A stretch of DNA of 64,000 nucleotides, taken from NCBI GenBank assembly GCA_011009095.1, contig VTPC01000029.1, forward strand, positions 102,623 to 166,622, in the 5' to 3' direction. The first letter of the stretch is position 1. Each line of letters starts with the position of its first letter. Below, piece after piece: positions 1 to 10,700 of this stretch. The stretch is from Ignelater luminosus (Eukaryota; Arthropoda; Insecta; Coleoptera; Elateridae). Under the pieces are notes generated by a model that worked only from the letters and a program-made list of their open reading frames with translations, did no database searches and had not been told where the DNA came from. Both the position numbers and the translations under genes were made by a program.

Positions 1-1030
1 TGGCCGGATAATTGAAGCAAGTTGATGTTGGTGATGTGCGATATGATGTTAAAAGTTACAACATGAAACAAAATAATTTGAAAGTGAAATAAACAGGTAC
101 CACAATTTATAATCTGGGACTCTACGAATCAAGGAGTAAGCATAAAAATGACCGAACTAGTGTACTAATGATACAAGTAGATTTGATATTCGTAAAACAT
201 CATTAAAACAAAAATTAACATAAAGTTGGTCCAAGCAGTAAAGTTGTTAATTATAAAAACTTGAAAAACAAAATCCAAAACGGAGATAACAAACCGAGCA
301 TCAAGTGATTTCGCTCTATGCGAATTTTTGCGACATACAGACGGAAAAACCCTCGAAATAAAGCGGAGACGATACAAGGATGAGTCTGCTTTTATATTAC
401 CTTTTAAAATTCTCGTTTTACTATCTGGGATTGAGTTAAACAAATATTTTATTGATTATTAATATAAAAATTTCTTTTTTGTTGTTGTTTGTGGTAATAA
501 ATTTCAGTTATATTATTAAATAATGGAAAATTCTGATGCAATGTAAAAGCAACTTTTTTTATAATAAAAAAATCAAATAATGGCAGATTTGCTTTCGTTG
601 ACGAATTTCAAGCATAACGAACAAGCTCAAGTATTGTAGAACTGAAATCGCGGTAGCAAAAAATTGAGAAATGTTTTAACCACTTTGATAAAATAACATT
701 TAGGCTATTTTTAATTTTTCTCCAAAAACTAAAGGTAACCAATTCCTCAAAATTCTTTATTGGGTTGGTTTATCACGGGTCCTATAAACATACGAAGACC
801 GGAGCAGGAAACTTCAGTGGTTTCCTGTAGCCTCATAGTAACTCAATCAAATCGTCAACTGTATGACCAACTATAAAAGTTTTGGGCTAATTTTGTAGAA
901 AACACAATACGTGATAGTACGGAAACATTCGAAGGAACGTTACCTATTTGCAAAGCAATCTTTGAAGTATGCAAAAACCAGATTCTATAATGTAGAGCAA
1001 AAACCAGATTCTACCATATAAAGCAAAGCG
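1..1030. other. no gene seen; short tandem repeat near right end
   Basis: I see no convincing coding region here. The longest open frame (165-443, minus) lacks any recognisable domain or splice context. At about 970-1025 a unit of about 28 bp built around GCAAAAACCAGATTCTA occurs twice in tandem, just upstream of the Bel/Pao remnant. Confidence 0.5.
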
Positions 1031-1650
1031 AAAACTTAAAAAATTCTTAATTTGCAAAAACAGTTCGCAGACTTTATGCTGGAATATGAAGCATTGGGTC
1101 ATATGACAAAACTGGACTTATCTGAGTTACAAACAAACACGTTACCATCACAAGATATTTATTATCCACCACACCATAGCATAGTGCACAAATTGCCCAA
1201 CAAAATTTCCATTTCAAAATCTTGTAATAGAAACAATATTCAATGGAATTTCATCCCACCTCGATCGCTACATCAAGACTACATGGCTTTAATTCTAATA
1301 CACTTTCCTATTGGGGACTCGTTAACCTCTGTACCTCAAGCTGACGTCAAGAATATTTATAGTAACCGATTGAAACAGTACAAGTTCCTGGAGAGTTTGG
1401 TTCAGCATTTTTGGGGCAGGTGGTTACAAAATTATCTCTGCACGTTGCAAAAACGCTCAAATGGCACACCAATTCTCCTGTTAACTTGGAATAAGGGTCG
1501 CTGATAGTATGCAGGGATGAAAACACAGCACCCCAACACTGAAAGCTGGGCAGAACTGCAAGAACATACCCTGGTTGTAAAGGTATAACCAGAGTACCGA
1601 CGGTAAGAAGTGTCTCAGATGAAGTAAAACGTCTAGTTATATTGCCGATA
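1031..1650 (+). pseudogene. Bel/Pao retrotransposon pol fragment, internally deleted
   Basis: The open frame at 1052-1504 starts with a Pao reverse-transcriptase leader pattern (FADFMLEYEALGHM, then YYPPHHSIVHK), where the family usually has a Tyr-Tyr-x-Pro-His-His motif. It then jumps to integrase-like sequence (IQWNFIPP) and the C-terminal DUF5641-like segment (LVQHFWGRWLQNYL). After the stop, similarity to the usual Pao end continues to about 1650 in other frames (CRDENTAP, then KLGRTARTYPGCKGITRV and TVRSVSDEVKRLV). Most of RT, RNase H and integrase is therefore missing, so this is a deletion-joined scrap and not a working element. Left and right LTRs were not found. It lies directly beside the glycosyltransferase fragment that follows and may have truncated it. 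Confidence 0.7.
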
Positions 1651-1911
1651 AAATATTTTGTTATTGCTTATTCAATTACTATATAAGAAATTAGAGTCTT
1701 CATACTATTCTTTTTTACATGCCAGTGATATACTGCGTTATTTAACTTTGCAGAAATATGGAGACCTTTATTTGAATCTAGATATTATAGTACTGAAATC
1801 GTTGTTGTTACTCATGGATATCATTTGGCCCGATTATGTCTAAAAGACCTTAAATATAATTTTAATAGAGATACATGGAGACATAACAGTCCAGGTGTCG
1901 TTACTAGATTT
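1651..1911 (+). pseudogene. alpha-1,4-glycosyltransferase (A4GALT/Gb3-synthase family), 5' fragment
   Basis: The frame around 1658-1843 reads KLESSYYSFLHASDILRYL and then KYGDLYLNLDIIVLKSL, which matches the nucleotide-sugar-binding core of the A4GALT family (HASDxLRYLTLxKYGGxYLDLDxxVLKSL). In that family the Asp-x-Asp motif binds the metal and UDP-sugar in the Golgi; here it is Asn-Leu-Asp, so the first Asp is lost. The protein then shifts frame and resumes as GYHLARLCLKDLKYNFNRD followed by SPGVVTRF, which is further along the family, so roughly 35 residues are missing between the two parts. A plausible donor (TTT/GTAACG) follows at 1912. The matching 3' exon lies at 6808-7108. Loss of the catalytic residue, the frameshift and the deletion argue for a pseudogene. 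Confidence 0.65.
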
Positions 1912-2960
1912 GTAACGTTTTGTGTGTAGGTTTCAGTTAATTATGCTATCATGCAAACAAGTAGAGGAGTATCTCATAATGTGTTTTGTTGTGGTACATT
2001 TCCTTAAGAGCGTTCGCTAGGTAACTCCGAGGGGTTGAAATATTTGGGGTGTAAAGGGCGAGGTACTGTTTGGGACAGAAATGGGTGGTTACAAATAAAC
2101 CTGTGTGGGGTATAAGGGGTGTAAACAACCTCGACGGCATCAGGCCAGCGGGCCCGTCGTGGTCAGTTTTCGGCACAGATAATAGAAAAGGTTTTCGGAA
2201 AGCTTCCGCCGAGTCTGCTTGTAGTTTTAATTGCGACTTTATTTTGGCTACGGAGTACAGACGGTGTTTTGCACCTTACTACTATGCTTAGTTACTGGTT
2301 ACTTTATTACTAAAATCTACATTTGTTTCTACATGTTAGTAAAATGAATAAATAAATGCATGTACGATAGATAAAATTAAATTTTATTTGAATTTACTTC
2401 GAAAACGTTCTTAGAAAATATTAATTTGATACCAGTGTACGGATAGGTCCATGGAATAGGTTTTTAAAAATAAAAATTAATATTCAAAATGCTAATCTTT
2501 TACGGTACGTAAAAGCACGTACTTTTTGTACGTTGTTCAGTTCATGGAGAGGTAAATAACTGTAGTCATAATACACTTTATCTTGGAAACGATAAATAAT
2601 CTTCAAAAACTCACACCAGTTTGTACTTTTTTATTTTTCGAGGGCCTTTCAATAAGATGAAAACTTATCGACGAGTATTATATACAAATAAAATTGCCCC
2701 AATGTTTTCTAATATAGGTATGTATAACTAGTTAATTACAATATCAAAAAAGTTCTAAAATTACAGTTGTATGTAAAGAAAGTTACGTAATATTATAAAA
2801 ATAAGTTAAATAGTGATCTTTATCTTATTGTAATAACGTACATATAAAAAGTAAAACATAAAACATTATTTAAACATATACAGGGTGTTTTCGAAATATA
2901 CAAAAAATGTTAACCAAAAATATTTCTACCAGTAATAGCATAATAATAAAAACAACTAGA
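1912..2960. other. intronic/intergenic DNA; no gene supported
   Basis: This lies between the two glycosyltransferase pieces. A somewhat GC-richer patch at about 2030-2290 gives an open frame but no recognisable protein; it may be old repeat sequence. An ACAGGGTG-type end, common at insect DNA-transposon termini, occurs at about 2880 without a clear partner. Confidence 0.4.
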
Positions 2961-2968
2961 CGACTAAA

Positions 2969-5622
2969 TTAAAATCTTTGAATCCTAATTTGGTTCACGA
3001 TATACATAAGTAAAAAGAGTAAGCTTCCTGAACTACATCCAAACGCAAAAAAAAATATAAAAACAAAACTTGTTACAACTAAAAATCTTCTCTCTTCCAT
3101 CCATTTCCCGCTTTGAGCTTGAAGAATCGTTTCTCGTTCTAATCTAATTCTTTCTTTTTTTGTTCTTTTTAGTTTATTTAAAAATGTTTTTTTTTCTTCT
3201 TGAAATAATTCCTCAGGCATATCCGGCTTTTCGCAGTTTTCTCCATAGTTACTATCCCCTAAAACTTCCTTTTTATTTACAGTCACATGATTTTGCTTTT
3301 TTCTGACGTTCATACATCTAAGAGCAGCTAAATTAAGTTTTCTGATTCTTCTCAGTTCTAATTTCTTGGTGATTTTTCCAGGACTTGATGTGCATACATT
3401 TTTAAGCAAAAAATAATGTGGTCGTTTTGTGTTAAAAGAGACGACCGCTGCCGCACAGCGAGCTTGATATGATTTATTTAAGGCAAAGTTTATTCTTTTA
3501 CCTCCCACAAATTTGGCGATAATAGAATTAAACTGCTTCACAACATTACTATCAACATCCTGAATAAGACTTCTAGCATTGTGAGCTAAATACTTCACTG
3601 CCAGCATGATCTTTTGCTGACGGATTGCAAAGGGAGAAATAAATTTTCTTCTTCTTTACTTGTGCAAAAGTATTCCGCACAATTAGTGTGTTGACCAAAT
3701 ACGTGACAAACGCTGTTTTCTATATCTTTCTGTAAATATGTAACGGCTTCGGATTTATTGTGGCACATTTTGCGATGGTGTATCGCACCAGTAACTGCAT
3801 TCCTCATTCGCTTAATTCTGCATTCTAGAAGTTTTCGATGTTTAATGGGGTAGCTTGTATCTGTTGTTATTCATCGCAATTTATTGCAATAATTACGAAG
3901 TAAGTGGTTTCTACACTCTACTTTCTCTACGGTTACGTTATTGTAAGGCCGTGCTTCTAAAATCTTCTTGTAGGTGCTACTATCTCCATCGGCTATAAAT
4001 CTTGTATATTTTACACCATACATCTCCACACTTTTTTTAAAACCCTCCACCAGGATAGCAGACTCCATACCGGAAGAACTGCCAATATATTTCTTTCCAC
4101 AAGCATGTGTTGAAGGACTCTTGTTTTGTGCAGATGCACGATCGCAGTATGTGCAATACTTGTTTTTGACACCTATATACAACACTTTTCTAGTATGCTG
4201 ACCTACACTAGCAGCAACTCCCGATAAAGAGTTATAATTGGTCTTGTAGGACCTCTTGCACTAAGCCCCATCCGCAACTACAGGAACAAGCGGGTAACCT
4301 TCTTCGTCAACGCTGTTTATGGATATCGTATGTTTAGCTTCTTCCTGTGCAGCCTCTGTCATTTTTTCTAGAGCGACGGCTTCCCAACCTGCACTTGCAA
4401 TCCTGTGATGCTCTTTATAGGTTGACGAAGACATTGGTGGTATGTTCATCACAGACAGTAACTCTTCCATGTTAGAGTATCCATTTCCAGTGCTCATACA
4501 TCCAGCTACAGCAGCGGTGTTTAGATTCGTTGATGTGCCATTGGGATCTACCGTTGACAATTTAAATGTCTCGTTGCACATATTGCACTTAAAGAATAGT
4601 TCCGATCGTAGACCATATCGACGTTCTGATGTAAAAACTAAATTATTTATTGAGCATCCAAAGCGCTCTCCATGTAAATTTATACGTTTCAGGCATTCTA
4701 GAACGTATAATATGTCGACTATCCTGTTTCCAACTAATCCTTCAGAGTCGTTGGTATTATTTATCTTTGAGGAGCATGCAGATCCAATGGAGCTCTCTGT
4801 TGCTTCTTCGGGCAATTCTCTAGAACCGTTTTCGGTGTCTGCATTTTCAGCCGTGAATGTATTTGCATTTTCAGTCGTAAATGTACTGTTTGCTGAACTT
4901 GTTTCAAATCCAACATTAGAATCTGGTGTATCTAGCATGTGTAAAGCATCTTGCTTTACTTCCGTACTTTCAGATACGTTATTCCGTTCATATCCTGCAT
5001 TTAATGAATTATGAGTGAATATTCAATAAGTAGATTGAATTAATTGTTGCAAAAACAACATCAGTTGTGAAAATGGAATTTTACGGAGGCACAAAAAACT
5101 GAAACTTTCAGATCGTCCCTTCACTATGTCGAAATAACCAGAACTTTTGTAAATTTAGGGGAAAATAAAGAGTTGTACTTTATGCCCGGTTGCAGAAAGC
5201 AGAATTAATCAAATGATCAAGTTAATCCTGCATAGCCGATCTAATTGGACAATTTCGAATTTACATTTGAAGTTTACAATGTTCCTAAATGAAAGGTTCT
5301 GTAAAAACATTTGATGATCTGCATGCATGTACCTACTAATTCAAGTCAATTCATAGCAAAAAGAAATCAATTATAGGTTTCATTTGTCGGCGTTATATAT
5401 TTACACCCTGTATATCCAGTAATCAGGTTGCTGTAATTTTTTCAGGGAATAATCAACTTTCGTCGTTTTTGCAACTGATTTAATTAAATGAGAAATACCT
5501 TGATTTTTTAAATTAGATATATGACCTCTTCGTTTCTTCCTGCCTACTAATGTCACTTTATATCTACACTTTTCGTTTAATTTTCCCATTATAATCACGC
5601 GTACAATTGTAACCACTTTCAA
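2969..5622 (-). pseudogene. Mutator-like transposase gene with YqaJ-like C-terminus, decayed
   Basis: Read on the minus strand. Exon 1 (start at 5589, MGKLNEKCRYKV, ending at 5499 before GTATTT) joins in phase to exon 2 starting at 4994 after a TGCAG acceptor. Exon 2 carries a Ser/Thr/Asn-rich stretch, a zinc-ribbon-like CNMC segment and then the Mutator-like transposase domain: VPVVADGA, GVKNKYCTYCDRA, KKYIGSSSGMES, FIADGDSSTYKKI and KVECRNHLLRNYCNKLR. At about 4260 the Trp codon expected after DGA is a TAG stop; a TGA follows NKLR at about 3871; a frameshift near 3600 leads into AVKYLAHNARSLIQDVDSN. The last part (RIRLERETILQAQSGKW) looks like the start of the YqaJ nuclease region usual in this fusion family, but it ends at 2969 in hydrophobic sequence unlike YqaJ, so the 3' end is truncated or frameshifted. 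It lies opposite in strand inside the intron of the glycosyltransferase remnant. The lesions point to a dead copy. Confidence 0.75.
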
Positions 5623-6807
5623 CTATAGTTGACACTCAACTATATTCGTTGGTTGAAAATATTTTTAAAAAGGGACTTTTATTACCTCACAATTTTATGA
5701 TTGGAACTAAAATGTTCACTTTAAAAGTTCAAGTTATTTTGTGTTGGATTTTCAGCATTCATTTTTTTAATTTTCGCTTTTACAATTAACAACAATACAG
5801 TTTTTACCCACACTAATTATATTCCTTATAAGTTATAATACACTTTACTTTTTTTTTCTCGCTTTAAATAAAATTGAAATTACATAACTATTCCTATGGG
5901 TAAAAGCTTTACTTTTTGTTATGTAAATAATCTTTGAGCATAAATTAGAGCAAAGTAAAAGATTTAAATACATTGTGATTGGAAGGATAACCATTTACGT
6001 ATATTTTGTGAATACTTGGAATCATCGAAGGGTGAATTGCACATGTTGAGCACTCGCTTATGGGGAGGAGCTAGATATTAGTTTCTAAGATGCTACCGAG
6101 TGGCAGCACAAATCAGTTATAACTTTACTCTAAAACAACATTTTGTAGTTGCAAAAAAATGGGTTGAAGTAATTTTTGTATAAACTCCAGATTTTAACTG
6201 TAGCATTATACATTAACAAACTATCATATAATCGAGGGAAATTTTCGTAAGTATTATACTTTTGCTGTAAATTAACGGCAAAGTTGATCGTTTTTATGTC
6301 TTTAGCGTAGCTGATAATTCCCTAAAAAAAATAAATTTTTCAAAATCCCTCGGTTGTATCATAGCTTCAACTTTATTTTTGTAATTCACATTGAGAAATA
6401 ATAGCTAATTTACACCAGACTAGAGTTATCATGCAACGCGTACGATGCCGTAAGAAGTGGTAGTAGTTCACTAGTGAAGAGTCTTAATATAAAAGAATTT
6501 AGAAAGGCGATTGTAAAATATTGAGTTGACTGATCAAAACGTTCCGAGATCACCGCCGCGAACAACGCCAACACTACGAAATAACTGATGTACCTAACCC
6601 TAAGAAATTCTACTTTTACAACGGGAAGTTTATTTTTAAAATTATTCTCTTTGGGAATCGGAATATGACATTGACAAGTCAAGTCTTTTTTCATAAATAA
6701 GGGTGGGTCGTTTTAAGATAAATACCTGGTATTTAGATAAACCATATTCTAATCATAAAATACTTTTAGAAACTTATATTTTTGTAGACTAAATATTATA
6801 ATTTTAG
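5623..6807. other. no gene supported; possible small MITE
   Basis: The open frame at 6410-6694 (minus) has one hydrophobic stretch but no recognisable family. Imperfect inverted ends lie at about 6218-6244 (ATCGAGGGAAATTTT) and 6342-6366 (AAAATCCCTCGGTTGT), about 150 bp apart, so a short MITE is plausible. Confidence 0.35.
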
Positions 6808-7108
6808 GTTACTCAAGAAGATATGCAATGCTAATACAGCTAAGGAGATGTTAAATCAAAGCTGCTCAGGATTTACAGTGTATCCGCCAAAATTCTTTTA
6901 TCCCGTACCATGGCGCCAGTGGAAAACGTATTTTGATTCTAAAATGAATAATAAGATTATGAATATAATAAAAGATAGTTATGTCGTACATGTATGGAAT
7001 CGTTTTAGCGAACAGCAAAAAATTAGCTTAAATTACGATGTACCCTATACTATATTAGCAAAAAGATATTGCCCTAAAGTAATTGCAGAATGTGAATATT
7101 TTTTCTAA
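6808..7108 (+). pseudogene. alpha-1,4-glycosyltransferase (A4GALT family), 3' terminal exon
   Basis: After an ATTTTAG acceptor at 6807 the frame reads LLKKICNANTAKEMLNQSC, then FTVYPPKFFYPVPWRQWKTY, SYVVHVWNRFSE and TILAKRYCPKV, ending at a stop at 7108. This is the conserved C-terminal part of the A4GALT-like family, where F-YP-PW and the (S)YV-HVWN motif form the acceptor/donor region of the Golgi enzyme. AATAAA-like signals follow within about 100 bases. The exon itself has no lesion, but the upstream exon at 1651-1911 is damaged and its splice phase does not join cleanly, so I treat the whole gene as a probable pseudogene. A functional gene using another 5' part cannot be excluded. Confidence 0.7.
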
Positions 7109-7717
7109 TAAAATTTATTGTAACTAATAATAGAAGTTAAGCATATACGTATAACTTTTGTTATAATTCTGCATTTGGTTATGTACCAATTATTTAAATG
7201 TAAGAATTAAATAAAGTATCATATTTGGTAATTGTCGCTATTTAGTTTTATGGGAGACAAAACAACAAGGTAAATGCAAAAACGAACGTTATAATATCTT
7301 GCCAAAAGGTAAGTTAATAGTTTCTCCTCTTATGTTTCAAGTGTATGGCCTTATTATACAGGGTGACACTAGATCATTGCTGTTAATAACCGTAGGGTTT
7401 GATATAATCGTTACAATAATATATTTATTTTAAAAGATTTGTTTTATTAAAGATAACACAAAAAAATAAATACCATACATGTTGTATTGTCTTAATTTTA
7501 TTACAGAAATATTTAAGACTTCGAAAACTGTTTGGCGGAGACTTCTGGAAATAAAAATTTAAAATTAAAGCAATAATGAAAAGTGGATGATTTATACCTA
7601 CATTTTACCCATATTATACTTTTTACATTCACATCAGACTAATAACAAACCCACAACATGGCAGCAAAGACAAAGTTCTATCTTTTCCTATTTTATTCTG
7701 TATAAAATGATTGACTG
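7109..7717. other. intergenic AT-rich DNA
   Basis: No gene seen. A TATACAGGGTGACAC sequence at about 7357 resembles a DNA-transposon end, but no inverted partner is visible nearby. Confidence 0.5.
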
Positions 7718-10700
7718 TTAAAGAGGAACTGGATAAAAGTTGATGCTAGGCATTTCTATAGTTATCATAACTACCAACAGCATAAGCATCTGGAGTTGAA
7801 ATACCACCATTCTAAAGATCCTAAACATAATTGAATCACATTCATCGTCGAAAAATAAAACCTCTCTATTAGGATCTTCAAATTTCTTTTTCAATTGGAA
7901 GATTTCTTTGGCTGTATTTTGACACACAGCGTTTTTAATCTTCTCAATACTTTCTATATTAGTTTTGTATTTTGACTTTATTTTATCTGCATTCTTATCA
8001 AATTTGGTTTTCCACTCTACGCTTCTAGTTAATGCACTGTTGACGTTACCGTTTATATTTTTGAATTTTGACACTGCTACTGATTCTAAATTATGTTGGA
8101 AATAGCTTAAAAGAAATTCCAGCAAAATACAGCTATTGAGCAGCCAACCGCTATTGGCTTTTTTAAAATGCCTGTAATAACATTTTTTCTTTTTCTTACG
8201 AAAGTAATGTATCCTACGAAAATTGTTTCTATGGATAACTTCCATGTTACGCTCTGTATCATCGGTAGAACATTGTGATTCCTTATCGCACTTCTCTATG
8301 TTAAAAAATAATTCAGTTTGAATTTCTTTTGAATTTAGGGTTTTGTTAAAGTCAAAAGAGATTTGTTTTGAATCTTCTGAAGGGTACTTTCGGAACATTT
8401 CTTGAAGATTTCTTATATTACGTCGTCTATAGATAAAACTACACTCATTTGGACTTTTAGACTTTTTCAATTGTGTTTTTACTTTACTGGATCTAACTAA
8501 AGTATTATTGGAATTATCGACTTGAATGTCTTTTGAATTTATTATTTGAGTAGTATCAGTAAAGATTTGTCTTGTGGGCAGTTTTTGAGGATTTTTCCTT
8601 AGAATTTTTGGTATTTTCGAAGGTACTTTTTCGTTGTTAGATTTAACTAAAATATTTTTGGAATTCTTTTTCAACATTAGCATTTCATTGGGGTCAGAAG
8701 AGATTTTTCTTAGATTATTTAAATTACCTTTTTGATATATTACTTGAAGAATTTTTGTGTTAGATTTTCTGGTGATAACAGTACATTCATCTTGAATTTT
8801 CGATATTTCCGAAAGTTCTTTTGTGTTCTCGTAGTTAACGGAGATGTTTATGTCATTATCAATTTTAGTTTCTTCCTGACTTATTGTTTCATTGGTGTCG
8901 AAGAATATTTCTTTTAAATATTTCGATTGGCAGTTTGAAGATTTTTGTTGAATATTTTTCGTAATAGATCGCTCGCCAATAACTGCGTGTTTTTCTGGAA
9001 TTTTCAGTATTTCTGAAGGTACTTTAGTGTTATGGGACTTAACTGGAATATTGCTGTGATTATAAGTTTTACGTAGCGATCCAGCCGGATATAACACAAT
9101 GTAACTGCTTTGCCTATCATGAGATGGTCCTGAAACAAAGTAAACAAAAATATTTTAAATTAGAAATAAATTAAAATTATTTCTGTTACTTCGTCTGCAA
9201 ACTGATGTATATTTTTGTACGTAATCAAATTATTTGTCTTTAATAAGTAATTCTTAATGGTTTACAGTTTCTATCTAAATTATACGTTAATGCAATACGA
9301 TAAGGCTTCAAATACAAAAACGATGTGTGAACTTTGCTCCATGCCTAGATAGACATGTCTAAAGACATGTAATTCAATACAAAAGCTTTTCTACCTTCGT
9401 AACAACTTAACAATGGTAATTACAGTGCTTTGTGGCATTTATGATAACAGACCTCTTCATATAAATGCTCTAGTAATCCAGTTTCGTCACATTAGCAATT
9501 AAGGTACGTTTCTATTGTCATACACTAAGTTGCTAATTATTAATCCGGTGTGGCAGAAATTTTATTTATTTTAGAAAAAGGAGTGAAAGCTCAGTAGCAA
9601 ATTTTTGCAAGAACGGAAAAAAATACCTGGGTTTTAATACCAATAAAATTCTGCTTTTCTGTTATACAGTTTTAGATGAGATTATTTTCTGTAAAAAATG
9701 AAGGACTTGGTAGTTTTTTAAGGTTAAGTTGATTCCATAAAAATATTTTAAATGGTATTATACAAGATCTGCCCGAAAAGTATATAATAAAAATAAGCCC
9801 AAAAGAAAGAGAATCGCTAAAATATTTTTGAAGATTAATCAAAAAATCATCAAAAGCAACTAAAAGTTACTTATCCATTAAGTAGAAGACAGAGTACTGT
9901 AACGAAAAGCACCGATTGATGACCAAAAACCTATAGGGTATGTTTCTTTGATCTATAATTCATGTTTATAGTATTTAAGTGTTGGTGCAATCGGTCTTAA
10001 TCTAAGCAAACTAGCATACAGAGGTGTTCATTTTTCAACATCGAAACTTAGACCGTTTGGTATAAATAATTATTATTTCAAAAAGGCTTGGAATTGTATT
10101 GTCGTACTAGGAATTTGTTGTGAACAGCGACTAAAATCTGAGCATCACTACCCAAATGCTTAACTTTACCTCATTAATACAAATACTAAATGCCACTGAA
10201 CAGATTTGAGTTACTTAGGGTTCATTTCCCCAATTCGAATGATTTCTTTAAAAAAGTTTGGTTTTCAAATTAAATCAATATTTTTGTTGTGAGCAATGAA
10301 ATGGATAAAGTTCATCCAAAATATTCTTCCAATTTACAACATTTATTTACATATTAAATTTAGCCAATAAATTTTACTCAATGAATGCTTATTCAGTTTA
10401 TCGCGATGACATACATCTGAATTTCTTTTGCTTTTTTAGTTGTTAGCGTATTTCCATTGTTATATGTTTTGTTTGTGTTGTTATTTTTGATGTTTAAGCT
10501 TTTGCTGTTATGTTCATGTTCATAACTGTATGGCAAAATTCTTCAAACGTCTTTTCATGAAGATATTTTAACACGTTTTTGCTCAAATCCTCTTTTAGCT
10601 CTTATAAACCTATAAAATAAAACACTTCTAAAATATCTGAGCAGAAAATTCTTTTTCTTCATAAATCAGAGAGCAACGGTAGTGATAACAATTCTCGAAA

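Noticed and set aside
165..443. Open frame of 92 residues on the minus strand
   Set aside because: No domain, no splice context, composition like the surrounding non-coding DNA.
2070..2291. Open frame in a GC-richer patch, possible exon or LTR
   Set aside because: No recognisable protein, no phase-consistent splice partner and no second LTR copy.
5401..5410. TACACCCTGTA at 5401 and ACAGGGTG at 2881 as inverted ends of one element around the Mutator-like gene
   Set aside because: Similarity stops after about 8 bases and exon 1 of the transposase lies outside the right-hand site.
6410..6694. Minus-strand open frame with one hydrophobic stretch, possible membrane protein
   Set aside because: Lies in the intron of the glycosyltransferase remnant, without homology that I can recognise or a promoter signal.
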